Shown here one piece after another: positions 7,324-14,053 of a stretch of 17,110 nt of DNA. Origin of the DNA: JBBDXI01 sp040902425 (lineage in GTDB: Bacteria; Planctomycetota; Phycisphaerae; Phycisphaerales; UBA1924); contig JBBDXI010000089.1 of the NCBI GenBank assembly GCA_040902425.1, positions 1 through 17,110 on the forward strand, given 5' to 3'. The notes beneath the pieces were generated by a model, which was not told the DNA's origin, ran no database searches, and was given only the letters and a program-made list of their open reading frames with translations. The position numbers and the translations under genes are program-made. The stretch's first letter is position 1. Each line of letters starts with the position of its first letter.

Positions 7324-8736
7324 ATGGAACTCTCAACCCGGGAGGCGCAGCAGCTGGCGGCGACGCTGCTGGCCGAGGGCGCGGACGCCGACGATCCCGG
7401 GGCGCGGGCCGTGGCGCCGGGCCCGTTCGGGCGGTACCGCGTGGTGCGGCTGATCGCCGCGGGCGGGATGGGCGAGGTCTACGAGGCCGAGCAGGAGAGC
7501 CCGCACCGGCGGGTGGCGATCAAGACGGTTCGCCCGGAGCTGCTCTCGCCGGAGCTGGCCCGCCGGTTCGACCTGGAGGCGCGGGTGCTGGCGCGCCTGC
7601 AGCACCCCGGGATCGCGCAGGTGTACGAGGCGGGGCACGTGGAGACATCCGGGGGGACGACGCCGTTCTTTGCGATGGAGTACGTCGAGGGCAAGCCCCT
7701 GACGGAGTTCGCGCGCGAGCGGGCGCTGACGGTGCGGGCGCGGCTGGGGCTGTTCCTGCGGGTGTGCGAGGCGGTGGAGCACGCGCACCAGCGGGGGGTG
7801 ATCCACCGGGACTTGAAGCCGGGGAACATCCTGATCGACGCGGCGGGCAACGCGCGGGTGCTGGACTTCGGCGTGGCCCGGGCGACGGACGCCGACGTGC
7901 GCGCGTCGACGCTGCACACCGAGGCGGGCAGGCTCCTGGGCACGCTGCCCTATATGAGCCCGGAGCAGGTGGCCGGCGACCCGGCGGACCTCGACACGCG
8001 CTCGGATGTCTACTCGCTGGGGGTGGTGCTGTACGAGCTCCTGGCCGGCAAGCTGCCCTACGACGTGGGGCGGGGCCCGGTGGCCGCCGCGGCCAGAACG
8101 ATCGCGGAGACCGAGCCGGCGCCGCTGTCGGCGGTCGATCGCGTGTTCCGCGGGGACCTGGACACGATCGTCGCCAAGGCGCTCTCAAAGGAGAAGGGGC
8201 GGCGGTACCAGAGCGTGTCGGCGCTCGGGGCGGACCTGCGGCGGTTCCTGGCGGATGAGCCGATCGAGGCGAGGCCGGCGAGCGCCCTGTACCAGGTGCG
8301 GAAGTTCGCGCGGAGGAACAGCGGCCTGATGTTCGGCCTGGGAGTGGCTGCGGCCGTGCTCGTCGCCGGGTCGGCGGCTTCCGTCACATTCGCGGTGCGC
8401 GCGACGGCCGCGGCGGACGAGGTCAAGGACGCGAATGTTCAGCTTGACCGTGCCGCGGCCACTGCGAGAGACGAGGCGGCTCGGGCCCGCGCAACGGTGG
8501 ATTTCCTCAGGACAATGCTGAGCTCGGTGAGCCCGGCCATCGCGAAGGGCGGGATACGACTCTGCTTCGGGAGATCGTCGAGGAGGCCTCCCTCCGCGTG
8601 GACCGGGAGTTCTCGAACAACCCGGTCGCCCGAGGCGAGCTGCTCGCGACGCTCGGTTCCCTCTACCATGATCTGGGGCTCTACGACAGGGCGAAACTGC
8701 TGCTGGAGGGGTCCCTTCGCGCCGAGCCCGACCTGA
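7324..8736 (+). CDS. Membrane-anchored Ser/Thr protein kinase (Pkn/PknB-type), N-terminal part of a frameshifted kinase-TPR gene
   Basis: The start is ATG 7324 with GGGAG at 7313-7317, six bases away. The kinase domain (about residues 38-310) has all the key motifs: glycine loop 'AAGGMGEVYEA' (45-55), VAIK lysine K67, a glutamate in 'FDLEARVL', 'HRDLKPGNIL' (161-170, catalytic D163), DFG (181-183), 'GTLPYMSPEQ' (206-215) and 'TRSDVYSLGVVLYELL'. One membrane helix follows (about 335-358), then an Ala/Arg-rich coiled stretch. The natural sequence breaks at G409 (8548-8550): afterwards this frame reads Arg/Ser-rich nonsense to a stop at 8736, while the continuation GRDTTLLREI is in the -1 frame and leads into TPR repeats. 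Planctomycetes have many kinase-TM-TPR proteins of this layout; targets and signal are unknown. Restored, the protein would be about 901 residues. Confidence 0.9.
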   Translation: MELSTREAQQLAATLLAEGADADDPGARAVAPGPFGRYRVVRLIAAGGMGEVYEAEQESPHRRVAIKTVRPELLSPELARRFDLEARVLARLQHPGIAQVYEAGHVETSGGTTPFFAMEYVEGKPLTEFARERALTVRARLGLFLRVCEAVEHAHQRGVIHRDLKPGNILIDAAGNARVLDFGVARATDADVRASTLHTEAGRLLGTLPYMSPEQVAGDPADLDTRSDVYSLGVVLYELLAGKLPYDVGRGPVAAAARTIAETEPAPLSAVDRVFRGDLDTIVAKALSKEKGRRYQSVSALGADLRRFLADEPIEARPASALYQVRKFARRNSGLMFGLGVAAAVLVAGSAASVTFAVRATAAADEVKDANVQLDRAAATARDEAARARATVDFLRTMLSSVSPAIAKGGIRLCFGRSSRRPPSAWTGSSRTTRSPEASCSRRSVPSTMIWGSTTGRNCCWRGPFAPSPT

Positions 8737-10028
8737 GCGCCGTGGCGCCGGAGGACTGGGCGACCCGGATGAGCGATCTGGGCGCTGTCCTGCGGGCGCG
8801 AGGCGACCTTGCTGGAGCTCAGCGCCACTTTGAGGCGGCCCTCACGCGCCTGCGTCAGGTTCACACCGGCCCCCATCGGCGCGTCGCCGGAATCCTGCAC
8901 AATCTCGGTGAGTGTCTCTACGGGCGTGGAGAGCTCGATGCCGCGAAGGAACGGATTGAGCAGTCGCTGGCGATGCACAGGGGGCTGGGAGAGGACACTC
9001 GCGAGTCGGTTGCCTTCAACCTGACAGTGCTGGCGCGGATAGCGGCCGAGCGCTCGGAGCTCGAGGCGGCCGAGCGGTACCTACGCGACGCAGTTGAGAT
9101 CCTGCGCGAGGTCCACCCGGAGGGTCATCCTGAACTCAGCGGCATGCTCGGAAGCCTCGGGCAGGTCTTCTTTCGGCAGCGGAAGCTGGAGGAGGCCGAG
9201 GACTTGGCGAGGCAAGCGCTCGAGGAGGCCCGCCGCATGCTGGGGGAGGAGCATCCGGGGGTGGCCGTTTGCATCAACAACCTGGCGGTCGCGGTGGACG
9301 AAAGGGGCGAACACGCAACCGCAGAGCGGCTGTTCCGCGACGCGATCGCGATGCATGAACGGCTTGACCCGAAGGACCCGAACATCGGGAATCCGATGTC
9401 GAACCTCGCCACGATGCTCCGGACGCGCGGCGATCATGCGGAGGCCGCGGCCCTGTACGAGCGCGTGCTCGAGGTCGATCGCGCGGTGGTCGGTGAACGG
9501 CACCCGAAATACGGGCGGACCATGCTGGGGATTGGACGGGCTCGCGCGGCCATGCGCGACTGGGGAGCCGCTGAGCGGTGGGGGCGCAAGGCGCTCGCCG
9601 TCTTCCGGGCCGTCCACCCGCCCGGACACAGGGATATCGCGTTCACCACGCGCCACCTCGCCGAGGTGCTCATCGAAGAGGGCAAGTTCTCAGAGAGCCA
9701 GGCGCTCGCTCGCGAGTCGGCATTGGCGCTGGACGCGCTTGGAGGAGACCCCGGCGAGGCCGGCTACGCGCGCGCCCTGCTGGGGTGGTCCATCGCAGCT
9801 CAGGTTGTGCATGCCGAAGAGCACGAAGAGGCCATCCGAGAGTTGGCGGCCGCGGTGGAGCAGCTCCGGGCGAGCACGTTGCGGCTCTCGAAACAGCGGC
9901 TGCGAAGGGTGCGCGAGTGGCTGGCGGTCGTCTACGACCGTTCCGGCAGGGCCGAGCTTGCGGGAGAGCTGCGGCGCGAGAATGAGGCTGACCGAGACCC
10001 CGGTGAGCCCGGCGCCCGACACCCGTAG
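8598..10028 (+). CDS. Tetratricopeptide-repeat C-terminal part of the frameshifted kinase-TPR gene
   Basis: This frame is 476 residues from GTG 8598. Meaningful coding begins at about 8550 with 'RDTTLLREIVEEASLRVDRE', which would directly follow residue G409 of the kinase. It contains about nine TPR-type helical hairpins at roughly 42-residue spacing, for example 'LLATLGSLYHDLGLYDRA', 'ILHNLGECLYGRGELDAA', 'MLGSLGQVFFRQRKLEEA', 'INNLAVAVDERGEHATA' and 'MSNLATMLRTRGDHAEA'. In the family this part would lie on the far side of the membrane helix and bind proteins. No separate ribosome binding site is evident before GTG 8598, so independent translation is doubtful. A single missing base near 8547-8552 explains the split; it may be a true mutation or an assembly error. 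Codon choice is visibly less G/C-ending than in the kinase half. Confidence 0.85.
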   Translation: MDREFSNNPVARGELLATLGSLYHDLGLYDRAKLLLEGSLRAEPDLSAVAPEDWATRMSDLGAVLRARGDLAGAQRHFEAALTRLRQVHTGPHRRVAGILHNLGECLYGRGELDAAKERIEQSLAMHRGLGEDTRESVAFNLTVLARIAAERSELEAAERYLRDAVEILREVHPEGHPELSGMLGSLGQVFFRQRKLEEAEDLARQALEEARRMLGEEHPGVAVCINNLAVAVDERGEHATAERLFRDAIAMHERLDPKDPNIGNPMSNLATMLRTRGDHAEAAALYERVLEVDRAVVGERHPKYGRTMLGIGRARAAMRDWGAAERWGRKALAVFRAVHPPGHRDIAFTTRHLAEVLIEEGKFSESQALARESALALDALGGDPGEAGYARALLGWSIAAQVVHAEEHEEAIRELAAAVEQLRASTLRLSKQRLRRVREWLAVVYDRSGRAELAGELRRENEADRDPGEPGARHP

Positions 10029-10045
10029 CGGGGCCCGCTCGGCCG

Positions 10046-10051
10046 TATACT
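10046..10051 (+). promoter_or_regulatory. Candidate -10 element (TATACT) for preA-like gene
   Basis: TATACT lies 38 bases before ATG 10090, in the 61-base gap after the TPR gene. The predicted transcript would have a leader of about 30 bases containing a purine-rich GAGGGG (10075-10080). No good -35 hexamer is seen at the expected spacing. Confidence 0.45.
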
Positions 10052-10089
10052 CGTCAACCGACGTAGTCCGCGGAGAGGGGGTCCCTCGC

Positions 10090-11256
10090 ATGATTTCTCT
10101 CGCCACCACCGTCAACGGCCTCCGCCTCCCGAATCCCTTCATCATCGGCAGCGGCCCTCCCGGCACCAACGCCAACGTGATCGGCAAGGCCTTCGACGAG
10201 GGCTGGGGCGCGGTGATCGCCAAGACGGTCTCGCTCGACGCCTCGAAGGTGATCAACGTCGCCCCGCGCTACGCCCGCATGCGGGTGGGGCCGAAGGCCG
10301 GGGGGGGCGAGACCATCGTCGGCTGGCAGAACATCGAGCTGATCTCCGACCGGCCCTTCGAGGTGTGGGAGCAGGAGTTTCGGCAGGTCAAGGACAAGTA
10401 CCCGGACCGCGTGCTCATCGCCTCGATCATGGAGGAGTACCGCAGGGATGCCTGGATCGAGATTGTCGAGCGCTGCCAGGCGTCGGGCGTGGATGCGTTC
10501 GAGCTGAACTTCTCCTGCCCGCACGGGCTGCCGGAGCGGAAGATGGGCTCGGCGATGGGGCAGGACCCCGAGATCCTCGAGGAGGTCTGCGGGTGGGTGG
10601 CGAAGGCGAGCAAGGTGCCGGTCTGGGCGAAGATGACGCCCAACATCACGCACATCGAGGAGCCGGCCCGGGCGGCCCTTCGGGGCGGGTGCCACGGCGT
10701 CTCGGCGATCAACACGATCCTGTGCGTGATGGGCGTCGACCTGAAGACGCTGCGCCCCGAGCCCACCGTCGAGGGGTACACCACGCCGGGCGGCTACTCG
10801 TGCAAGGCGGTGCGTCCGATCGCGCTGCGGATGGTGATGGAGTGCGCCCGGATGATCGAGCGCGAGTTCCCGGGTCGCACAGTGAGCGGCATCGGCGGGG
10901 TCGAGACCGGCGAGGACGCCGCCCAGTTCATCCTGCTCGGCGCTCACACGGTGCAGGTCTGCACCGGCGTGATGATCCACGGCTACAAGCTCATCCACGA
11001 GTTGACCCGCGGCCTCACCGCCTTCATGGAGCAGCACGGCTTCAACTCCATCGACGAGTTCCGCGGCCGCTCGCTCCCGTACTTCACCACACACGCCGAC
11101 CTGGTGCAGCGTCAGGCGATGGCCAAGGGGGCCGAGAAGGCCGCGGCCGCCGCGAAGAAGGGCGGGCCGGCCCGCGACGGCATGGTGACGAAGGACACCC
11201 AGTGGACCGGTGACAAGTTCGTGGAGCAGAGCGAGGGGCTGGTGGCGAACGGCTGA
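10090..11256 (+). CDS. preA: PreA-like dihydropyrimidine dehydrogenase subunit (DHODH-family flavoprotein) without ferredoxin domain
   Basis: This 388-residue protein matches the FMN-binding pyrimidine-reducing subunit of bacterial NAD-dependent dihydropyrimidine dehydrogenase and the C-terminal part of animal DPD. Seen: 'LPNPFIIGSGPPGTNANVIG' (13-32), 'AKTVS' with the FMN lysine (K45), 'ELNFSCPHGLPERKMGSAMG' (138-157), 'WAKMTPNITHIEEPARAA' (179-196), 'SAINTI', 'GYSCKAVRPIALR', and the phosphate-site 'VSGIGGVETGEDAAQFILLG' (265-284). E. coli PreA (about 411 residues) ends in a two-cluster 4Fe-4S domain. Here the C-terminus is a Lys/Ala-rich tail with no CxxCxxC motif, so electrons must come from a different route. 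At the position of the catalytic cysteine of mammalian DPD (MGxxCGQ) there is Met156. No preT lies in the window, so the physiological substrate is open. Confidence 0.85.
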   Translation: MISLATTVNGLRLPNPFIIGSGPPGTNANVIGKAFDEGWGAVIAKTVSLDASKVINVAPRYARMRVGPKAGGGETIVGWQNIELISDRPFEVWEQEFRQVKDKYPDRVLIASIMEEYRRDAWIEIVERCQASGVDAFELNFSCPHGLPERKMGSAMGQDPEILEEVCGWVAKASKVPVWAKMTPNITHIEEPARAALRGGCHGVSAINTILCVMGVDLKTLRPEPTVEGYTTPGGYSCKAVRPIALRMVMECARMIEREFPGRTVSGIGGVETGEDAAQFILLGAHTVQVCTGVMIHGYKLIHELTRGLTAFMEQHGFNSIDEFRGRSLPYFTTHADLVQRQAMAKGAEKAAAAAKKGGPARDGMVTKDTQWTGDKFVEQSEGLVANG

Positions 11257-11383
11257 CCGTCGCTGCATCCTCCGACGCACCGCTTCCGCGCCCCCCCGAC
11301 ATTAGTACGCGCGATCGTGCGCAGGTCTCTCGCCCGTCCCTCGTAGCGTCGCTCCGGGTCGATCAATCTCGAAAGGGCTCATC
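11257..11383 (+). promoter_or_regulatory. Intergenic region with a candidate promoter for the DUF3185 gene
   Basis: A TAGCGT hexamer (11344-11349) would give a leader of about 28 bases carrying GAAAGG (11371-11376), seven bases before GTG 11384. A GC-rich near-palindrome around CGATCG sits at about 11308-11325. I see no gene, strong terminator or RNA in the rest of this 127-base gap. Confidence 0.3.
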
Positions 11384-11593
11384 GTGCGACGCATCATCGG
11401 ACTGGCCCTGGTGGGCGTGGGGGTTGTGCTGCTGGTCTGGGGCTTCAGCGCCGCCGACTCGTTCGCTTCCGACGTCTCCCGGTTCTTCACCGGCTCACCC
11501 ACCGACCGGGCGATCTGGCTCACGATCGCCGGCGTCGCGGCCATCGTCGCGGGGGGTGTCGTAGCGGCCCTGCCGGCGAAGGCCATCGCGTAG
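11384..11593 (+). CDS. DUF3185 family small membrane protein
   Basis: This 69-residue protein has two membrane helices (about 4-22 and 44-63) joined by the loop 'SAADSFASDVSRFFTGSPTD' (22-41). The 'DSF.SDVSR.FTGSPTD..IW' pattern is the recognisable core of DUF3185, a family of short inner-membrane proteins of unknown function. It starts at GTG 11384 with GAAAGG seven bases upstream, and the family's usual N-terminus ('RRIIGLAL') begins right there. It stands alone between preA and the rhodanese gene, with gaps of about 110-130 bases on each side, so it probably has its own promoter. Confidence 0.85.
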   Translation: MRRIIGLALVGVGVVLLVWGFSAADSFASDVSRFFTGSPTDRAIWLTIAGVAAIVAGGVVAALPAKAIA

Positions 11594-11600
11594 TCGATCG

Positions 11601-11630
11601 GACCAACCGCCTTGAGACAGGCGACCGGTC
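11601..11630 (+). terminator. Hairpin downstream of the DUF3185 gene
   Basis: CGCCT (11608-11612) pairs with AGGCG (11619-11623) over a 6-base loop. An outer stem GACC (11601-11604) with GGTC (11627-11630) extends it across a 3x3 internal loop. It begins 7 bases after the stop codon at 11593. No T tract follows, so a terminator role is inferred only from position. Confidence 0.35.
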
Positions 11631-11680
11631 TGCGTGCCCGGCGCTGAGCATCGCCACCGCCGGCTCTGGCGCTCCGGGCG

Positions 11681-11701
11681 TAAAGTGAGGCCGGAAGGAG
11701 G
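11681..11701 (+). promoter_or_regulatory. Candidate -10 (TAAAGT) and strong Shine-Dalgarno for the rhodanese gene
   Basis: TAAAGT at 11681-11686 is followed by AGGAGG at 11696-11701, six bases before ATG 11708. The predicted leader is only about 15 bases, just long enough to hold the ribosome binding site. This is the best Shine-Dalgarno in the window and contrasts with the leaderless-type starts elsewhere. Confidence 0.45.
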
Positions 11702-11707
11702 CCGCCC

Positions 11708-12256
11708 ATGGCCGCGCCGGCAGTTTCGGAGATCGACCCCCGCACCGCGAGACAATGGCTCGACGGCGGCCAGGCCGCGCTGATCGACGTCCGCGAGCCC
11801 GACGAGCACGCCCGCGAGCGGATCGCCGGCGCGGCGCTCCACCCCCTCTCTCGCTTCGACCCCGCCCGCCTTCCCTCCGGAAGGCTGATCCTGCACTGCC
11901 AGCGGGGCCGCCGCTCCCTGGAGGCCGCGACGCGCGCCGCCGCCGCTGGTCGCACCGACATCGCCAGCCTCGCAGGCGGGATCGAAGCCTGGCGGGCCGC
12001 CGGCCTGCCCACCGCCGCCAACGCCAAAGCCCCGCTCCCGATCATGCGCCAGGTGCAGATCGTCGCGGGTTCCGCCGTGCTCGCCGGGACGATCCTGGCG
12101 GCCACCGTCTCCCCCTGGTTCCTCATCCTCAGCGGGTTCTTCGGCGCGGGGCTCCTCTTCTCCGGGCTGAGCGGGACCTGCGGCATGGCCGCCATGCTCT
12201 CGCGCCTCCCGTGGAACCGCCTCGGCACGTCGCCCCCTATGAAGAGCACCCCGTGA
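11708..12256 (+). CDS. Rhodanese-domain protein with C-terminal DUF2892 membrane hairpin (YgaP-like)
   Basis: This 182-residue protein has an N-terminal rhodanese domain (about 5-103) with 'ALIDVREPDEHARERIAGA' (24-42) and the active-site loop 'LHCQRGRRS' (62-70, sulfur-accepting C64). 'LAGGIEAWRAAGLP' (88-101) ends the domain. Two membrane helices follow (about 115-133 and 137-156), then 'GTCGMAAMLSRLPWN', characteristic of the DUF2892-type tail found with rhodanese in E. coli YgaP-like proteins. The domain would carry persulfide sulfur at the cytoplasmic face of the membrane; the acceptor is unknown. It starts at ATG 11708 with a perfect AGGAGG. Its stop overlaps the thiL GTG by four bases (GTGA), suggesting translational coupling. 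Confidence 0.9.
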   Translation: MAAPAVSEIDPRTARQWLDGGQAALIDVREPDEHARERIAGAALHPLSRFDPARLPSGRLILHCQRGRRSLEAATRAAAAGRTDIASLAGGIEAWRAAGLPTAANAKAPLPIMRQVQIVAGSAVLAGTILAATVSPWFLILSGFFGAGLLFSGLSGTCGMAAMLSRLPWNRLGTSPPMKSTP

Positions 12257-13233
12257 CCGGGGGCGGGCCCGCCGGCGGCCCCGGCGTTCCGCGGATGCGC
12301 GAGTCGGACCTCCTCTCCCGCATCTACGCCGGCTCCCGCGATCTCGAGGCGGCCTTCCCGCACGTGGTCGCCGGGCCCGGGCACGACTGCGCTGTGGTCG
12401 CGACGCCGGGCGGCGAGTGCCTCCTGCTGAAGGTAGACCAGCTCGTCGCCGGCCGGCACTTCCGCCCCCACCCGCACACCCCGCTGGACCTGATCGCCCG
12501 CAAGGCCATCGCCCGGGCGGTGTCGGATATCGCCGCCTGCGGCGGGCGCCCCCGGGCCGCCCTGGCCGCGGCGACGCTCCCGCCTGACTTCGGCGAGGCG
12601 CCCGGCCTGTTCGAGGCGATGGCGCGCTGGGCGCGCCACTGGGGCTGCCCGCTGGTCGGCGGGGACCTCGTCATGCTCAGCGCTGGGCAGCAGGGCCCCT
12701 TGGTGCTGAGCGTGAGCGTGCAGGGTGTTCCGCACGCGGCCCGCGGCCCGGTGCTGCGGTCCGGCGCCGGGCGGGGCGATGCGGTGTACGTGACCGGAGC
12801 GCTCGGCGGCTCGCTGGACCGGGCCACGGGCCTCGGCCACCACCTCACGTTCGAGCCCCGCCTGGAGGAGGCGAGATGGCTGTGCGACACGCTCGGCGAT
12901 GACCTCCACGCCATGATGGATGTCTCCGACGGCCTCGGGCGCGACGGCGGGCGCCTCGCGGCGGCCTCGGGCGTGCGCCTCCGGCTCGAGAGCGGGCGCC
13001 TGCCGCGCTCCCCCGGCGTGCGCGAGTGGCGGGCGGCCGCCTCTGAGGGCGAGGACTACGAGCTTCTCTTCGCCGCCGCGGAGGGCGCCCGTGTGCCGGA
13101 CCGCTGCCCCGCGACGGGGACGCCCATCACGCTCATCGGCCGGGCCGAGGCGGGCACGGGGTGCGTCATCGTCGCGGGGGATGGCACGGAGGTGGATGCG
13201 TCCGGGATGGGCTGGGACTACGCGGCGATCTGA
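12253..13233 (+). CDS. thiL: Thiamine-monophosphate kinase
   Basis: ThiL phosphorylates thiamine monophosphate to the active cofactor thiamine diphosphate in the cytoplasm. It belongs to the PurM/AIR-synthase-like ATP-binding fold. Seen: 'ESDLLSRI' at the N-terminus, the acidic 'GPGHDCAVV' (family GxGDDAA), 'KVDQLVAGRHF' (family TxDxLVEGxHF), 'ARKAIARAVSDIAACGGRPR', 'LVGGDLV', 'MMDVSDGLGRDGGRLA', and 'SEGEDYELLFAA' (family GGEDYEL). GTG 12253 gives 326 residues and a GTGA overlap with the rhodanese stop. An alternative ATG at 12295 gives 312 residues and a more family-like start. The substitutions of His for Asp in 'GHD' and Ser-Glu for Gly-Gly in 'SEGEDYEL' are small deviations; the other acidic metal ligands are kept, so activity is likely. 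Confidence 0.92.
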   Translation: MTGGGPAGGPGVPRMRESDLLSRIYAGSRDLEAAFPHVVAGPGHDCAVVATPGGECLLLKVDQLVAGRHFRPHPHTPLDLIARKAIARAVSDIAACGGRPRAALAAATLPPDFGEAPGLFEAMARWARHWGCPLVGGDLVMLSAGQQGPLVLSVSVQGVPHAARGPVLRSGAGRGDAVYVTGALGGSLDRATGLGHHLTFEPRLEEARWLCDTLGDDLHAMMDVSDGLGRDGGRLAAASGVRLRLESGRLPRSPGVREWRAAASEGEDYELLFAAAEGARVPDRCPATGTPITLIGRAEAGTGCVIVAGDGTEVDASGMGWDYAAI

Positions 13234-13239
13234 GCCAGC

Positions 13240-13258
13240 CGGCGCGCGCGGAGCGCCG
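13240..13258 (+). terminator. Possible GC-only hairpin between thiL and tsaE
   Basis: CGGCGC (13240-13245) pairs with GCGCCG (13253-13258) across a 7-base loop in a 50-base gap. No T tract is present, and such pairings arise easily in GC-rich DNA, so this is weak. Confidence 0.2.
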
Positions 13259-13272
13259 CGGCGCGCGACGGA

Positions 13273-13278
13273 TACAGT
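13273..13278 (+). promoter_or_regulatory. Candidate -10 element (TACAGT) for a leaderless tsaE transcript
   Basis: TACAGT is followed by five bases and the GTG start at 13284. No Shine-Dalgarno is present. The spacing predicts transcription starting at or just inside the start codon. Confidence 0.4.
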
Positions 13279-13283
13279 TCGGC

Positions 13284-13967
13284 GTGACCATCGCCGCCAC
13301 ACGCAGGGCCACCAGCGAGGCCGAGACTCGCCTGATCGGCCGGGCCCTCGGGGCCCTTCTTCGTGGTGGCGATGTCGTCCTGCTCGAAGGGGCGCTCGGC
13401 GCGGGGAAGACCACGCTGGTGCGGGCCGCGGCCGAGGGGATGGGCCTGGGCGTCGAGGCGGTCGCGAGCCCCACGTTCGTCGTGGTGCACGAGTACACCC
13501 GCCCGGGCGGCGCCGCCGGTCCCCGCGATCAGGCCCCCGCCGCGCTGTTCCACGTCGATGCCTACCGCCTGCGGGGCGAGGATGAGCTGGAGTCCCTCGG
13601 GTGGGATGCGGTCGTCGAGGCCATCGAGGCGGGCCGGGCCGCGGCGGTCATCGAGTGGCCCGAGCGGCTCGGCGCAGCGCTCGACGCGTTCGACCCCGCT
13701 CGCGTCCGCCTCGAGCACGCCGGCGAGGAGTCCCGCGAGATCGTCCTCTCGATCCCCTCCTCCTGGCGTTCCCGCCCGGGGCTGGAGGACCTGCTCGCGC
13801 GCGGCCCCACGACCTGCCCCGTGACCGGCCAGCCCGTCCCGGCCGACTCCCCCACCTACCCCTTCGCCAACGAGCGCGCCCGCATGGCGGACCTGCACCG
13901 CTGGTTCAGCGGGGCCCACACGCTCTCGCGCGATATCGGGCACAGCGATCTGGAGGAGGGCCTGTAG
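13284..13967 (+). CDS. tsaE: tRNA t6A-modification ATPase TsaE with a C-terminal YacG-like (DUF329) tail
   Basis: Residues 1-160 form the TsaE ATPase, which works with TsaB/TsaD to make threonylcarbamoyl-adenosine at tRNA position 37. Seen are the Walker A 'LEGALGAGKTTLVRA' (34-48, K42), SPTF (62-65), 'HVDAYRL' (90-96) and 'VIEWPERL' (122-129). The whole protein is 227 residues, compared with about 150-160 for ordinary TsaE. The extra part (about 177-227), 'TCPVTGQPV...TYPFANERARMADLHRWF', aligns with the small zinc protein YacG (CPxCGxxV...RPFCSxRCxxxDLxxW). Only the first of the four zinc cysteines remains (C178); the others are Thr181, Ala195 and Ala199. GTG 13284 is chosen because the TsaE start follows it and a TACAGT lies five bases upstream. 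The ATPase call is firm; the tail call is inference from motif alignment. Confidence 0.92.
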   Translation: MTIAATRRATSEAETRLIGRALGALLRGGDVVLLEGALGAGKTTLVRAAAEGMGLGVEAVASPTFVVVHEYTRPGGAAGPRDQAPAALFHVDAYRLRGEDELESLGWDAVVEAIEAGRAAAVIEWPERLGAALDAFDPARVRLEHAGEESREIVLSIPSSWRSRPGLEDLLARGPTTCPVTGQPVPADSPTYPFANERARMADLHRWFSGAHTLSRDIGHSDLEEGL

Positions 13968-14039
13968 GGCGCAACCCCCTGTTGGAGCGTGATTCGCCGG
14001 CGTGCCCCCGTGCCCGGCGCGGCCGCGGCCCCGTCTCCG

Positions 14040-14045
14040 TAAGAT
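14040..14045 (+). promoter_or_regulatory. Candidate -10 element (TAAGAT) for the exbB-exbD-exbD operon
   Basis: TAAGAT is followed by eight bases and ATG 14054, with no Shine-Dalgarno, so the transcript would be leaderless or nearly so. It lies in the 86-base gap after tsaE. A GC stem (CGCCGG 13995-14000 with CCGGCG 14014-14019) just upstream could end the tsaE transcript, but lacks a T tract. Confidence 0.4.
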
Positions 14046-14053
14046 CGTCCCCT

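Noticed and set aside
4502..7336. Minus-strand open frame of more than 900 residues opposite the debranching enzyme
   Set aside because: It crosses the divergent promoter region and the N run and is rich in Arg/Pro/His noise. The opposite strand holds an unmistakable enzyme.
8541..8560. Programmed -1 ribosomal frameshift joining the kinase and TPR halves
   Set aside because: No X XXY YYZ slippery heptamer is in the right phase. The local AAGGGCGGG does not allow good re-pairing in the -1 frame, and no downstream pseudoknot is evident. A base deletion or error is simpler.
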